Notes: generated by a model not told the origin, from the letters alone. Shown: positions 33,969 to 47,238, counted from the first letter of the stretch. The stretch: DNA of 64,000 bases from Coriaria nepalensis (GCA_027186245.1 CP114493.1:7385501-7449500); one strand, 5' to 3'. Numbers and translations are program-made.

Positions 33969-35284
33969 TTATATACTAATAGTAATAGGCAACCGGAATA
34001 TCTTTTCAAGTAGTTTAACCAGAAACCTTGGGGGAATATTGCCATTGAACAAAATTGTCATTATGTTCGCCCTTTTGAACCGACTCTCCGTGAACCAGAC
34101 TGGGGCCCAATTTTCTCTATTTCCCTGGAAGCAAAACTCTCCGCCATAGTTGTACCCCATATTGAAAATACCCCAATCTTTCCTCCCAAAATTATCCAAT
34201 CCGAGCTGAGCAGCTATACCCTTCAAATGGTCCGAATCCCATTCATTCCACCAAGGAGCAACCTCATCATTTCCAAAATAGATAGAGTTAGTCATCCTAA
34301 CTCCAAGCTGGTTCCAAGAGAAGGTTCTAGAACAACCTTTACCCAAAAACAACATTTGATCCCCTGAATTCTCCATCCTTTTCCACGACATGTCATTAAC
34401 ATCCAACCTATATATCTCGAAATTCTGTGTTTCCCGAACGGCATCCAATTGCTCACTGAAAAATCTACAGACAAGCAAACATCACCTAAACACTCCACAA
34501 GATACTTCGATATTTTATCACTATTAGCATATGTTTCCAGCATTTCTACTCTTAGGAACCGTGATTTAATCTCGGAACCATCTTCATTAATAATCGAGTA
34601 AATACTTATCAAATCAACTTGATAAATATTATAATCATTGGTCAAAAGAAAGCATCTCCCATTAAGAAAAACTGCATCTTCAAAAGGCGAACCGTCTAAT
34701 CGAAACTTGTGTCATGAATGAGATCCTTGGACCCAAAAAGAAAGCTCCTGATACTCGCTATGTAAGAGCATGCAGATAGAGTTTTTATCAGTTGGCGTGC
34801 CAGAGAGGGCCATCTTATGATAGAAGTTCCATGTCATTGGCAGACTGATTTTCGTGCTAGAAAATGGATTCAACAAGCTGATTTCGAGATTGTAACAACC
34901 TAGATCTTTCACTATGATCGGCCAGTCTCGAAATGATCCCCAGATAAAACCTCCATATGCGTCGGGTAATTCCATTTCCCAGACTCGATCTTCTATTATG
35001 CTTATGCAAGCTCTCATTTCTCTATCCTTTTGACCTGACATTAGAAGCCATGGAAACCCGCATGTTTTCCAACAAGCAAGTTGGGAAACTACAGTTCTCC
35101 ATTGTTTACAGACACTGTCAATATGAATGCAGTCAATTAGAGGTAATTTCTGGAAAATGGTTACGATGATGTCTTGAGGGAGCCCGGCCCAATCCGTAAT
35201 CGATTTATTCCCCATTACTTCCTGCACCTTGCGTTTCTGATTTTTATGCTTCCAACTTCGACTTCTCCTTTTTTTCTTGGCCAT
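33969..35284 (-). pseudogene. Broken F-box/DUF295 gene
   Basis: From the ATG at 35284 the frame encodes a basic N terminus, an F-box ('WAGLPQDIIVTIFQKLPLIDCIHIDSVCKQWR') and the start of a DUF295 domain, then meets TGA at 34712-34714 after 'WVQGSHS'. The same frame continues directly with 'HKFRLDGSPFEDAVFLNGR', so the TGA sits where the family has a residue such as Trp. Further on, at about 34475-34485, the frame must shift ('YLVECLGDV' to 'LVCRFFSEQLDAVRET'), consistent with loss of one T. The remainder ('FEIYRLD', 'GCSRTFSWNQLG', 'NSIYFGNDE') is intact to the stop at 33969. DUF295 F-box proteins are substrate receptors of SCF ubiquitin ligases. With two lesions this copy is probably not functional. 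Confidence 0.82.
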
Positions 35285-35649
35285 TTTTCTAAACAGTAGT
35301 AGATTCCCAGTATACAACAAAAGAGCCCTTCAAAAAATTAAAAAGAGCAGAGAAAAATAAAGCGGCGAGGTCAGAATCGAGACCATTCGTTTCAGAAGAA
35401 AATTAGTCTACAGAATCAACTAATATTTCCTAAATCTGTTCTTAGCAATGAAAAAGTGCGGACAGATTACTTACAGAAAAAAGAGAGCAAGAAATTCAAA
35501 TAAACTAGAGGAAAAGGGAAGAGCAAAATCACGAACCTCAGTCCAGGATTACAATCTTCGTCGACCACACGGAGAACGTCGGGAATCCCGCCGGAGAAGA
35601 AAACGGCGTCTACCTATTTTGTCCAAAGAACAATAAATGGCGCTCTTTG

Positions 35650-38040
35650 TGTGAACAGTAAAAATAGAGGCGGCGGTTCGTTCCGGCATAATTCGAGTTG
35701 AGTATGGAATGAATTATATTATATTATGTTCGGTAGAGATTGATTAATATTATATATGTATTATCTAAAAATAAAGATATGATATAATACTGAATTATAA
35801 ATATGCCGGTCAGTGAGCCTATGTGCCCATAAATATGAAAATATATTTCTTTAACAATTTTATTTTTTTAAATCAGACATTTATAAATCAAATTCAATCA
35901 TTACTTATTTTATAGTTATATAAGCTAGCAGAGTAGTAATTATGATAATCGATGGATCAAAATAAGATAGAAGTTATGATACTCACAAGTCGATGATACT
36001 TTTGACATCTCAAATAAATAAGAAGTTATGAGTTAATATGACATTTGATCCATCGAATATCATAGCTGATAATATATGAAGTAAGATATTGTATTAATCA
36101 AAAAATTTTAACATATAGAATAATTTTTGAAAAAAAAAACTCTTATAATTAGGAGAGGGTCATGCCATGCCACTCACGTGCTTGCAAAATTGGGCACGGC
36201 ACAGCTCGGCACTGTGCCGTACTCGTACTCATGTCATGCGTGCTCGTACCGGCCCGATCCATTTTGCCACCTCTAAACGAGAGAAAGGTAAAGCGGAGAG
36301 TGTTGGGCCTGTTGGGCTTAGTGTTAAAAGAAATCTCTGATAGCGGAGTGGGCTCAGTATGGGCCTGTTGGGTTGGTAAAAATAAATATCTGATAACGGA
36401 GTGAGCTCAATGATGGGGCTCTGAGTCAGTAAAAGAACTTGAGAAATGGGCTTAGAGTGGGGGACAGTGGAAAATATTATAATGAAATATAATAGTCATG
36501 GAGCAGCAGGTTTGTCCTGACTCTTGGATATTGGAAAACTCCCGAGTCGCCAAACTGTAACCACAGCGCACGTGACGGCCCATCCCGTGGACCCGTACAC
36601 CCACTTGGCCGCAGCGTGCTGGCAACGGGCATTCCGCATCGTTATCTTCTTCTTTTCACATGTCACACTGTAAAGTTAGCGCCTAGCGGATCCAAACAAC
36701 GTACGTACTTGCATTATTAATTTATAAGTGGGTAAAATTAAAGTATATTATATTATAAGTGAATTTTTTATTATTTTATAAATTATAAGTAAGTTTTTTA
36801 AAAATTATTTAAAATTATGAATATGAATAATTTTATTTATTAATTATTAAGTTTAAAATTAAAAGTTAACTATTATTTATTTATTATTTTATTTAAAAAT
36901 GTATATATTTTTTATTTTTTTATTATAAATGATTAATTTTTCTCCCTAATGTTTATTAGAAAAGGTTAAATTTAGATATGAGCTCGATTTTCATGAATGG
37001 AAGCCTCGAATTTAAATCTCAACTTTCATAAATAGAGATTGAGAATATCCATTCTAGATATTTAGATCGAACCTTAATCTCCATCAACAGAGATTAAGAT
37101 GTTTATATTTAAGTTCGAGACTTTTATTGATGAAAGTCAAACTTCGAGCGTAAAACTTCTATTAATGAAGATTAAGCTCAAATTTGAGTATCTCTATCTT
37201 TATTGATGAAAGTTGAGGTACAAAATAAATAAAATAAGTTAGAAAAAAAATATAAAGTTTTGGATAAAATTAAAAAAAAAAATTGTCTTCAAATTTTAAT
37301 ATTAATAATTAATAAATAAGAATAATCATAACTAAATATAAGCTAAATAAATTCATTTATAGTTTATTAAATTATAAGAAATCCATTTCTAATATTATTA
37401 TATCTTAAAAATTTAATAAATAATTTATCATTTATAATATTATTTTTATCCTAAAATATAAAAACATTATAGTAAATATCCCATACTCTTTTTTTCACTT
37501 ATATCAATCCCATACTGCTGCCGCAAGAAACAAAACAAAGTTTTGGTTTCCCATAGCTAACCTTGGGAAGGGAGGAGTCCTAAAGATAACAAAACTTGCT
37601 CTTGAAGGAATCGATCAACTAATTTCTACGAGCCTTTTAACATTAGTTATGAATTTAGTAGAAAAATTAAATTTTAATTAATTTTGAAAATCAATTTAAA
37701 TTTAAATAAAATTTAAAATAAAGTAAATATTAAATTATTATTTTGTCCAACTTTTCTTGGGATATGAGCCTCATCCTTCCGACAAAAATATGGGAGGATC
37801 CGGGAGGGGGGGGGAGAGATCTTGCATTCCACTTCTAGCGAGGGAGAATTAAGATAATCATTAAAATTTTAATAATTAAAAAATGGTCTCACCACCGGTC
37901 CCGAGCCGACACATCGGATTGGCGATCTCGATTCACAGAAAATATGCAATTCGGGTCATTTCGTTCCGGTTCGAACTCAATCGGGTCTATTCTATATTTA
38001 GACACCTTTAATACTATTTATTTACCCCCCCCCCCCCTCC
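35650..38040. other. Spacer upstream of PHYA
   Basis: AT-rich. It contains the ~53-bp repeat (36290-36440), a run of short mirrored motifs (36980-37215), a G run near 37806 and a 13-14 base C run at about 38026-38038 just upstream of the PHYA leader. No gene recognised. Confidence 0.5.
36290..36440. repeat. Diverged ~50-60-bp tandem repeat
   Basis: Three imperfect units, each with a 'gcggagtg'-like block followed by 'gggcctgttgggtt' or 'gggct', then 'gtaaaa' and 'tctgata'. Non-coding. Confidence 0.5.
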
Positions 38041-38164
38041 TCGTTCTCTTCCTATCCATTTTTCTTTTTCATCTCTCTCGTATCAGCTCGTCAGCTACAT
38101 CACTGTCATTTTGTCTCTTAACTTTCTCTCTCTACTCCGCTATTTCCCTCTCAAGATTTTAACC

Positions 38165-38212
38165 ATGGAGGTGGTGATCGGCAGTTGCTCGTACAGAACG
38201 GATTCTCCTTAG
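38165..38212 (+). other. Upstream ORF in the PHYA leader
   Basis: ATG in a strong context (ACCATGG) opens a 15-codon frame ending in TAG, inside the predicted 5' UTR exon of PHYA. It could lower translation of the main frame. The 5' UTR exon ends at 38228 (AAGAG|GTAAAT) and the leader intron runs to the CAG at 38794. The mRNA start is not known, so whether the uORF is transcribed is inferred. Confidence 0.45.
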
Positions 38213-38805
38213 AGGAAAAAAAGAAGAGGTAAATGAAAATTTTGATTTCTCTGTTACATTCCAGCAAATTTGAGATTTTGACGTTTGAAATGAAAACCTT
38301 TCTCCCTCTGAAGAAATTTTTGTTGAAGGTGATGAATTGAATTAGAGGTTTTCTAGCTGAAGATTGTTTTGGTGCTAAAATGCTCGACCTCAACGCTAAT
38401 TTTCACTTCTATAGTGTATCAACTCTCTTTTGTACATTTTCAGATCGAATTCCTGCTCTTCTCCTAGTTGTAGAGGACTTTCTTTTCTGTTAAGAAACTT
38501 TTTTATTTTGGGATCATATATGTTATACAGTATACTCTCTCTCTCTTCTCTCCTGTTTGTTTCGAATCCGTCCAGTTGCCTTTAATTTGAGAAAAAGAAA
38601 CTCTCTTTTTTTCTTTTTTTTTCTTTTATTTTCTTTTCTTCCTAGTTGTTTACTATAAAAGTCACATATGAGGCTTAAACTTACTATATTTGCTTTCGTT
38701 CTGATTTATTCTTCCAATTTCTGTTAGAATTTAATCCATGATTGAGTTTAAAAATTTGTGGTCCGTAGTTGATTAATTGCTAAATTTTCCACAGTGGGAG
38801 TAAAA

Positions 38806-41800
38806 ATGTCCTCTTCAAGACCTAACCAGTCATCTACCAGTTCAAGGCAATCAAGGCACAGCTCTCGGATAATTGCTCAAACAACTGTGGATGCAAAGCT
38901 CCATGCCGATTTCGAGGAGTCGGGTACTTCTTTTGACTACTCAAGCTCGGTCCTGGTTACCAGTACCGTTAATGCAGATCAACAACCCAGGTCTGGCAAA
39001 GTGACCACAGCTTACCTTCACAACATACAGAAAGGCAAGCTCATCCAACCGTTTGGTTGCTTGCTAGCCTTAGACGAGAAAACTTTCAAGGTAATTGCAT
39101 ACAGTGAGAACGCAAGTGATATGCTGACCATGGTCAGTCATTCTGTTCCAAGTGTAGGAGACCAGCCAGTTCTTGGCATTGGAACGGACATAAAAACCAT
39201 TTTCACCGCCCCTAGTGCAACAGCATTGCTGAAGGCACTTGGATTTGGGGAGGTTTCACTTTTGAATCCTATCTTAGTTCATTGTAAGAGCTCAGGAAAG
39301 CCGTTCTATGCAATCGTGCATAGAGTTACTGGTAGTTTGATTATCGACTTTGAGCCAGTGAAGCTGTATGAGGTTCCCATGACAGCTGTAGGGGCCTTGC
39401 AGTCGTACAAGCTCGCAGCCAAAGCAATAACTAAGTTGCAGTCTCTGCCTAGTGGGAACATGACAAGGCTTTGTGATACCATGGTCCAAGAGGTTTTTGA
39501 ACTCACAGGGTATGATAGGGTGATGGCTTATAAATTTCATGATGATGATCATGGGGAGGTGGTTTCTGAGGTTACAAAACCGGGTCTAGAACCGTATTTG
39601 GGGTTGCACTATCCTGCTACTGATATTCCTCAGGCGGCTCGTTTCTTGTTCATGAAGAATAAGGTTCGCATGATTGTTGATTGCCGTGCAAAACACGTGA
39701 AGGTAGTACAAGATGGGAATCTCCAGCTTGATCTAACTTTGTGTGGTTCAACCCTAAGGGCCCCACATGGTTGCCATGTACTGTATATGGAGAATATGAA
39801 TTCCATTGCTTCTCTGGTTATGGCTGTTGTGGTCAATGAAGGGGATGATGAGGGTGGAGATAGCTCTACTTCTGTGCAACCGCAGAAGAGGAAAAGACTT
39901 TGGGGTTTAGTCGTATGCCATAACACGACTCCGAGATTTGTACCTTTCCCTCTTAGGTATGCTTGCGAGTTCCTAGCTCAAGTATTTGCTGTTCATGTGA
40001 GTAAGGAGATAGAGCTTGAAAGTCAGATAGTAGAGAAAAACATCCTCCGCACACAGACACTCCTTTGTGATATGCTGATGCGAGATGCACCCTTGGGAAT
40101 TGTGTCACAGAAACCTAGTATAATTGACCTTGTGAAATGCAATGGCGCTGCACTTTTATACAAGAATAAGATATGGAAATTGGGGATTACTCCTAGTGAT
40201 TTTCAGCTGCAAGGTATTGCCTCATGGCTTGATGAGTACCATATGGATTCAACTGGATTGAGTACAGATAGCTTGTTTGATGCGGGTTATCCAGGGGCTC
40301 TTGCTCTTGGTGATGTTGTATGTGGAATGGCTGCTGTCAGAATAACTGCTAACGACTTGATTTTCTGGTTCCGGTCCCACACTGCTACAGAAATCAGGTG
40401 GGGTGGTGCAAGGCATGAGCCAGGGAAAATGGATGATGGAAATAAGATGCACCCAAGGTCGTCTTTCAAGGCGTTCCTTGAAGTTGTCAAGACACGGAGT
40501 TTACCTTGGAAGGACTATGAAATGGATGCAATACATTCTTTGCAGCTTATTCTTAGGAATGCATTCAAAGATACGGATTATGGTGATTCAAATGGCAAAG
40601 CTATTCATGCGAAGCTCAGTGACCTCCGAATTGAAGGGATGCAGGAGTTGGAAACAGTGACAAGTGAGATGGTTCGTCTAATTGAAACAGCTTCAGTACC
40701 TATTTTGGCAGTTGATGTAGATGGGGTAGTTAATGGGTGGAATATGAAAATTGCTGAGTTAACTGAACTTCCTGTTGAGAAAGCAATTGGAAAGCATTTG
40801 CTCACACTTGTGGAAGATTCTTCAATAGATGTAGTCAAGAGGATGTTATTCTTGGCACTGCAAGGTATATCCTTTCAATTTTTTTCTATTCATTGTGTTC
40901 AGGCATTAAGAAATTTGCTATTGCATGTTTATTGTTATGTGAAGATTGCAACATTTTCATTACGTGTCTTATATTCCACGTCTTCTTTAACAGGTAAGGA
41001 GGAGCAAAACATCCACTTTGAGATCAAAACACATGGGTCTAGGGTTGACTCAGGCCCTATATCCTTAGTTGTGAATGCTTGTGCAAGCAGAGACTTGCAG
41101 GAAAACGTTGTGGGAGTATGCTTCGTGGCTCAAGATGTTACCAGTCAGAAGACTGTAATGGACAAGTTCACCCGGATTGAAGGTGATTACAAAGCCATTA
41201 TACAGAACCCAAGCCCATTGATCCCCCCAATATTTGGCACAGATGAATTTGGCTGGTGCTCAGAATGGAACCTAGCAATGACTAGATTAAGTGGATGGAC
41301 TCGTGAACAAGTAATAGATAAAATGCTCTTGGGAGAGGTTTTTGGGATCAACAAGGCTTGTTGTCGTGTAAAGAGCCAAGAAGCATTTGTAAATCTTGGC
41401 ATTGTCCTTAACAATGCAGTTAGTGGTCAAAATCCTGACAAGCTTCCCTTTGGGTTCTTTGCGCGGAATGGGAGATATGTAGAATGTCTGCTTTCCGTGA
41501 GTAAGAAGCGGGACAGAGAGGGAGTGGTGACTGGGATTTTCTGCTTCTTACAGCTTGGTAGTCAAGAGCTGCAGCAAGCACTTCATGTCCATAGGTTATC
41601 CGAGCAAACTTCTATGAAGAGATTGAAAGAATTAGCGTATATTAAAAGACAGATACGGAATCCTCTATCCGGAATCATATTTTCTAAGAAAATCATGGAG
41701 GGTACTGAGTTGGACACTGAACAGAAGCAGCTTCTGCATACTAGTGGACAGTGCCTGCGCCAGATCAGCAAGGTTCTTGATGACTCAGATCTCGATAAGA

Positions 41801-42505
41801 TCCTTGATGGGTAAGTCAGTTCCTATATGGGCATGAGATTTTATGTATGTCTTAAGTTTTTGTGTTGACCATTTCTTTTTTCTTTATTGTTTAACAGGTT
41901 CTTGGATTTGGAAATGGTTCGGTTTACTTTGCATGAAGTGTTGATTGCTTCGATGAGCCAGGCCATGATAAAAAGCAAAGCAAAGGGCATCCAGATAGAA
42001 AACGAGGCATCAGAAGAGACTATGACTGAAACCTTGTATGGTGATAGTATTAGGCTTCAACAAGTCTTAGCCGACTTCTTAATAATATCTGTAAATTTTA
42101 CACCAGTAGGAGGCCGGCTTGTCATTTCGGCCAGTTTGACCAAAAACCAGCTCAGCCAATCTGTGCAGTTGGTGCACCTCGAGCTCAGGTATAAACCGTA
42201 GAATATTTTCTTCACTACGATCAAATTCTTATGTGAGGAAAAATATAACCAGATTGATGTTTGTTTTTTTTTTTTTGCAATTATTTTGTTGGATCAGGAT
42301 AACACATGCAGGAGGAATACCAGAAACTTTGCTGAACCAGATGTTTGAAAATTATGACGAAGCGTCTGAGGACGGGATAAGTCTCCTAATCAGCAGAAAA
42401 TTAGTAAAGCTTATGAATGGAGAAGTACAGTGTCTTAGAGAAGCCGGAAAGTCTACTTTCATCATATCCGTCGAGCTTGCTTCTGGTTCTAAGCTGCGGG
42501 ACTGA
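38806..42505 (+). CDS. PHYA: Phytochrome A apoprotein
   Basis: Coding exons 38806-40864, 40994-41810, 41898-42188, 42298-42505; 1124 aa, the usual phyA length. Order: Ser-rich N-terminal extension, N-terminal PAS, GAF, PHY, two PAS repeats, histidine-kinase-related domain. The bilin-binding cysteine is Cys323 in '[14 protein letters not shown]'; the PHY-domain tongue is present near 'WGGARHEP'. phyA-type sequence ('[20 protein letters not shown]', '[15 protein letters not shown]') separates it from phyB and phyE. It is the far-red/low-fluence photoreceptor, made in the cytosol and moved to the nucleus by FHY1/FHL. The kinase-related region has no conserved phospho-histidine ('[13 protein letters not shown]'), as known for plant phytochromes. 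Intron 1 (40865-40993) is 129 nt with no stop in frame. The start at 38806 follows a 5'-UTR intron. Confidence 0.97.
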
Positions 42506-43379
42506 GTTACTGACTATGTAACGTTTACATAAATAATGCAGAGCTGTTTAAGTTGTTTTTAAATGAATGGCTTTTGTTCTCTATTGTATCCTTCTTCTTT
42601 TTTTCTTTTTCTTTTTCTTTCTTATGCTTTGTAATTCTAATGTGCGTTTGTTCTTTTCCCTACTCCCCACCTTTTTTTTCCCCCCTTTTTGGTTTATTTC
42701 ATCATCTCTTATCGATCATGAAACACAACCTAGACAAAATGGGATTTTCATAGTCACATGTGTAGAAACAATGAAGGAAAGGCTGATGGGAACTAATAGC
42801 GGTATAGAGATGGTGTAAAAGGTGGAGAAGAAGAAAATGGATAGTTTGACTGAAAAGTCAGACTTTGAAAGTTAATGCCAGCAGCCAAATTTTATGTGGG
42901 GAGTGGTTCGATCCATGGTTGGGCTATGAGAAACTATCTTCGATTTGATTGGACATGAATGGAGGTGTGGAATGTGTAAACCGAACCAATTCAATAAATT
43001 TTAAATTAATGAATCTAATTCATCATATTTTATTTACAAAAATTTATATAAAATTTAGTCCACGTAGGATTGACAAAAAAATGTTGTATACTCCCACAAT
43101 TTAGTCCACGTAGAAAATGTTGCTATTGCATGTTTGGTGTGGATCACTTTGAAAATTCTTACTTTCAGGAAAAAAAAAAAAATAGGTTTCTTGATTTTTC
43201 TAAGTCAAATTCCCAAGTCAACAATCGTGTTGAACAAGAACAAAAACAAAATAATAATAATAAATAATGAAACTGGTATTAGATAATATCAAAAACATGA
43301 TCTTTTTCATGCGAACAGGTTGCTTGAATTATTATTACAAAACAATATGATTTTTTGTTGTTTTTAAGGAAGTTCCAGG
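42506..43379. other. PHYA 3' region and LRK10-like copy A promoter
   Basis: No gene. A T-rich tract lies near 42590-42680. The block 'atttagtccacgtag' occurs twice (about 43054 and 43100). Confidence 0.45.
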
Positions 43380-45664
43380 ATGCAGTCTGTCTATTTGTTA
43401 ATCCTCCTCCTCTCCTCTTATCCAGACCTTCTTTACTCAGCAGGAAATGAAGCCATATCATCAAACCCAATATGTCCACCCTTCTACTGTAATGACAAAC
43501 TTGGTGTAATCCTCTTCCCTTTCAACAACATATCAAACCCAGAGTGTGGCATCTTCACAATTGACAACTGCAAACCCGGACAGCGGCCGATAATCAAATT
43601 AGACAAAGATGATTATAGATGGTTTGGTCTTGATAAGATTGGTCAAATTGGACTTCTCTATATTAATGATACGGGACTCCAGAATCGGATAGATAGGAGT
43701 GATTGTTCCGTTCTAGATGACCTGGCACTCCCACAGCCAACCGCACTCTCTTCTGTAGCTACCAGTAATCTGACCTTGTACAAATGCAAGCAAATTGATT
43801 TCGCCAAACCGAGCTTCCCTGTGAATTTGAGTTCAACAATCTGCAATGGTTATGAGTTCTACTACAGTCTCCTTAACAACATCCCGCTTACTTCTCCGCC
43901 AGAAAACTGCTCTATAATTCATGTCCCAGTGCGCGACGAGAGTACTGATGATGATCTGTTTGGAAAGTTGACTGCTGAGTTTCAGCTTGGAATGAGCTTT
44001 TCGGCTGAATGTTATTTATGTAACCGTAGAGGAGGAAGCTGTAAGATTAATGCCAAAGGGAACTTCGATTGTAAAGAAATAAACCAAGGTATATAAGTTG
44101 ACAAGTTGTAGTTAGATATTATCTTTCATTTTCAATTGTGCTTATAATTAAGAAGATTTTTGAAGACCAATCTCAATCTTAAGCTGAGTTTGTTAATGTA
44201 ATAAAATTTCAAATTCCTAATCAAACATGTTATACGAAAAAATCAAGATTTAGAAATCATTTTTTAAACCTGCTAAGGCAAACTGACACTCATTTTGTGT
44301 TGTATTGCAGGGGAAAAGGCAAAACGGCGTTTCAAATTGACACTTGGACTAGGTAGTAGGGTGATACCCCTTTTTTTTTTTTCTGAAAGTTTGTAATACC
44401 AAGTTGTTCCTTATTTTTATTCATTCTCAGGTATTGGAATTGGGCTCCCTACAATACTATTATTATCTTGGTTTTATGTTCTTTGGTATCATAGAACGAG
44501 ACATGCCGGTGCTGCTTCAGATTCAGACTCTGAACGGAGCAATGCCTGCTATGGTGTCCCTCTTTTCTCCTACACTGAGCTCGAACAAGCCACTCACAAT
44601 TTCGACAATTCTAGAAAACTCGGACAGGGAGGTTTCGCAACCGTGTACTATGGTACATATTGGCTCGGTTAGATATTATGTTTAATTTATATGCTCGAAG
44701 GTTACAGGGATGAAAAATATAAACTTATCACTTGATTTTATTTTTTTATTTTTAATTCTGATTAGGGAAGCTCCGAGATGGTCGTGAAGTAGCAGTAAAG
44801 CGCCTCTATCAACAAAGCAGATGGATTGAAAAACAATTCATCAACGAGATTCAAATCCTAACACGCTTACGCCATAAAAATCTCGTTTGCCTTTACGGTA
44901 GTACTTCAAGACAAAGCCAAGAACTTCTCCTAGTCTACGAATTCATTCCCAATGGAACCGTTGCGGATCATCTTCACGGAAAATGCGCATTTCTCACTGC
45001 ATTGACCTGGCCTATCCGTATGAACATTGCCATAGAAACAGCAACCGCATTATCTTACCTTCATTCTTCTGATATCATACATCGAGACGTGAAGACTAAC
45101 AACATCCTCTTAGAGAACAATTTTTCGGTCAAAGTTGCCGATTTTGGGATTTCAAGATTGTTTTCGGATGATGTGACTCATATTTCGACTTGTCCACAGG
45201 GGACACATGGCTATGTCGATCCAGAGTATCACCGATACTTCCGGCTTACAGTAAAGAGTGATGTTTATAGTTTTGGGGTCGTGCTAATTGAGCTGATATC
45301 ATCAAAGAGAGCCGTTGATATGACCAGGCCGTGCCATGAGATAAGTTTGGCTAGAATGGCTTTGAGTAAGATTGAAAAGGGGGAGTTTTGTGAGTTGGTA
45401 GATTCAGGTCTTGGGTTTGAGTCGGATAGTGAAATTCAAAGAATGATGATCGGAGTGGCACGGTTAGCTTTTCGATGCTTGCAGAAGAAGAGAGATAGAA
45501 GGCCTACAATGGAAGAGGTTCTAGTTGCTTTGAAGAAGATTGAGAGTGGGAATGAAGAGTTGGAGAATGATTATGAAGAGGTAGTCCGTACTTCTCCAGA
45601 GGAGGATGGGTTCGGATTGTTGATGTATACGGGTCATCCAGCTTCACCCATTTCCGGACGATAA
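43380..45664 (+). CDS. LRK10-like receptor kinase (LRK10L1.2/WAK-like), copy A
   Basis: Exons 43380-44088, 44311-44352, 44431-44652, 44766-45664; 623 aa. Signal peptide (1-20), a GUB_WAK_bind-type cysteine-rich domain ('CPPFYCNDKLGVILFPF', 'PECGIFTIDNC'), a WAK_assoc C-terminal Cys motif ('CYLCNRRGGSCKI'), one membrane helix ('GIGLPTILLLSWFYVLWY') and a kinase domain. Kinase motifs: 'LGQGGFATVYYG', 'VAVKRL', 'IIHRDVKTNNILL', 'ADFGISR', 'GTHGYVDPEYH'. This is an RD Ser/Thr kinase complete in all key residues. The family binds or monitors cell-wall ligands and includes defence and ABA-response members. It is first of three tandem copies. Confidence 0.93.
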
Positions 45665-46189
45665 TCATCGGAGTAATAGAGAAAACTTTAGACAATTATG
45701 TTACAATTCTTGTTTTAAAAATTATAATATACATAAATTTTACTAGATTAGCCACTCAGCACCAATTACATGATGTTGTTATAATAAAGATCAAAGCATA
45801 ATAAGATAGATATACTACAATTCTTCGAGGGATAGTTGACCCTGGTCAATTAAATTTTGTGGGAACTAGAATCAAGTGAATCGGAGTTAAGATGATCAAC
45901 TTATAATTGTTTCTAGTTGATTTTGTACCTTTTTTGCCTCCGTTACTTGAACAGCAAGGCAAATTGTAAAATTGAAATTCTGGAGCAAGTTTATGTACTC
46001 CATCAAGTTTTTTCCAGTGTTCCTGGCCTCTTGGAACAATTTGTGGGTTCTTAATACAATTCCTGTTCTAGTACTTTGCTAGTGATTTGGTTGTATTATT
46101 TCGCAAGTTAATGAATTAAGTTGTGCCTTTGTTCTCAGTAACGTGTAAAAAAATATATTAATAATGGTCACTAAGAAGGCGTTTATTCT
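45665..46189. other. Spacer between LRK10-like copies A and B
   Basis: 3' region of copy A; no gene. The duplicated block shared with copy C begins at 46190. Confidence 0.45.
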
Positions 46190-47238
46190 GATTGGCCCCG
46201 CTCTGTAAGTCCTGCATAAGTCAATGTTCCAAGTCAATGACGACCGTGTTGAAAAAAATAAAATAAATAAATTTAAATAATATTTATTATATTGTGAGCT
46301 GATTCTCCACGGAACGATGAATGTTTTATACCAACAGGTTGCTTGAATCCATTACAAAACCATTTCATTCTTCTTCTTCTTCTTCTTCTTCTTCTTCTTG
46401 TTTTTAAGGAATTTCCAGGATGCAGTCTATCTATTTGTTAATCCTCTTCCTTTCCTCTTATCCACCCCTTCTTCATTCAGCAGGAGATGAAACCAAATCA
46501 TCATATCCAAACTGTCCACCCTTCTACTGTAATGACAAGCTCGATCAAATCTACTTCCCTTTCAACAACATATCAAACCCAGAGTGTGGCATCTTCACAA
46601 TTAAAGACTGCGAACCCGAACAAAGTCCGAAAATCCAATTACAACGGAACAATCCAATTAGATGGTATGGTCTTGATAGTGTTTCTCAAGCTGTTGGTAT
46701 GATTCCTGAAGTCCATATTAAAGATCCAGCACTCAATAATAGAATAGATCAGAATGATTGTTCCGTTCTAGATGACCTGGCACTCCCTCAGCCAACTGAA
46801 CTCTCTATTGTAACTACAAGTAATCGGACCTTGTTCAAATGCAAACAAACTGTTCGTCCCGAACCTCCTTTCCCTGTGAAATTGGATTCAACAAAGTGCA
46901 ATGGTTATGCGTTCTACTACAGTCCCCTCAACAACAACACCGCGCCTGATTCTCCGCCAGAAAATTGCTCTATAATTAATGTCCCAGTACACAATAACAG
47001 CACTTGTGATGATCTGTTCGGAGAGACTGCAAATTTGGCTGCTGAATTTGTACTTAGACTGCACGTTTTGCCCGATTGTTATTCATGTTACGATCGAGGA
47101 GGAGAATGTAAGCTTAATGCCCAGGGAAAATACTATTGTACCAAATCAGAAGGTATGGTGACATATTTGGGCCAACTTTGTTCAGAGTTATCAATACATC
47201 GGGTGGAGTCTATTAATATATTTGAATGCTAACACAAC
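46190..47238 (+). repeat. Recent duplication block, copy B side (left part)
   Basis: Nearly identical to 55699-56747: promoter, leader, exon 1 and most of intron 1 of the receptor-kinase gene. After the Copia element the similarity resumes at 52581 and ends at about 52750. Differences include scattered substitutions and a different number of TTC repeats before the ATG. Confidence 0.92.

Noticed and set aside
35448..35636. 62-codon Arg/Lys-rich ORF
   Set aside because: No homology recognised; lies in the upstream region of the F-box pseudogene and composition explains the basic residues.
40861..40993. Reading the PHYA frame straight through as one 1000-codon exon
   Set aside because: The stretch starts GTATAT and ends AACAG, matches the conserved position of phytochrome intron 1, and the encoded residues do not fit phytochrome sequence.
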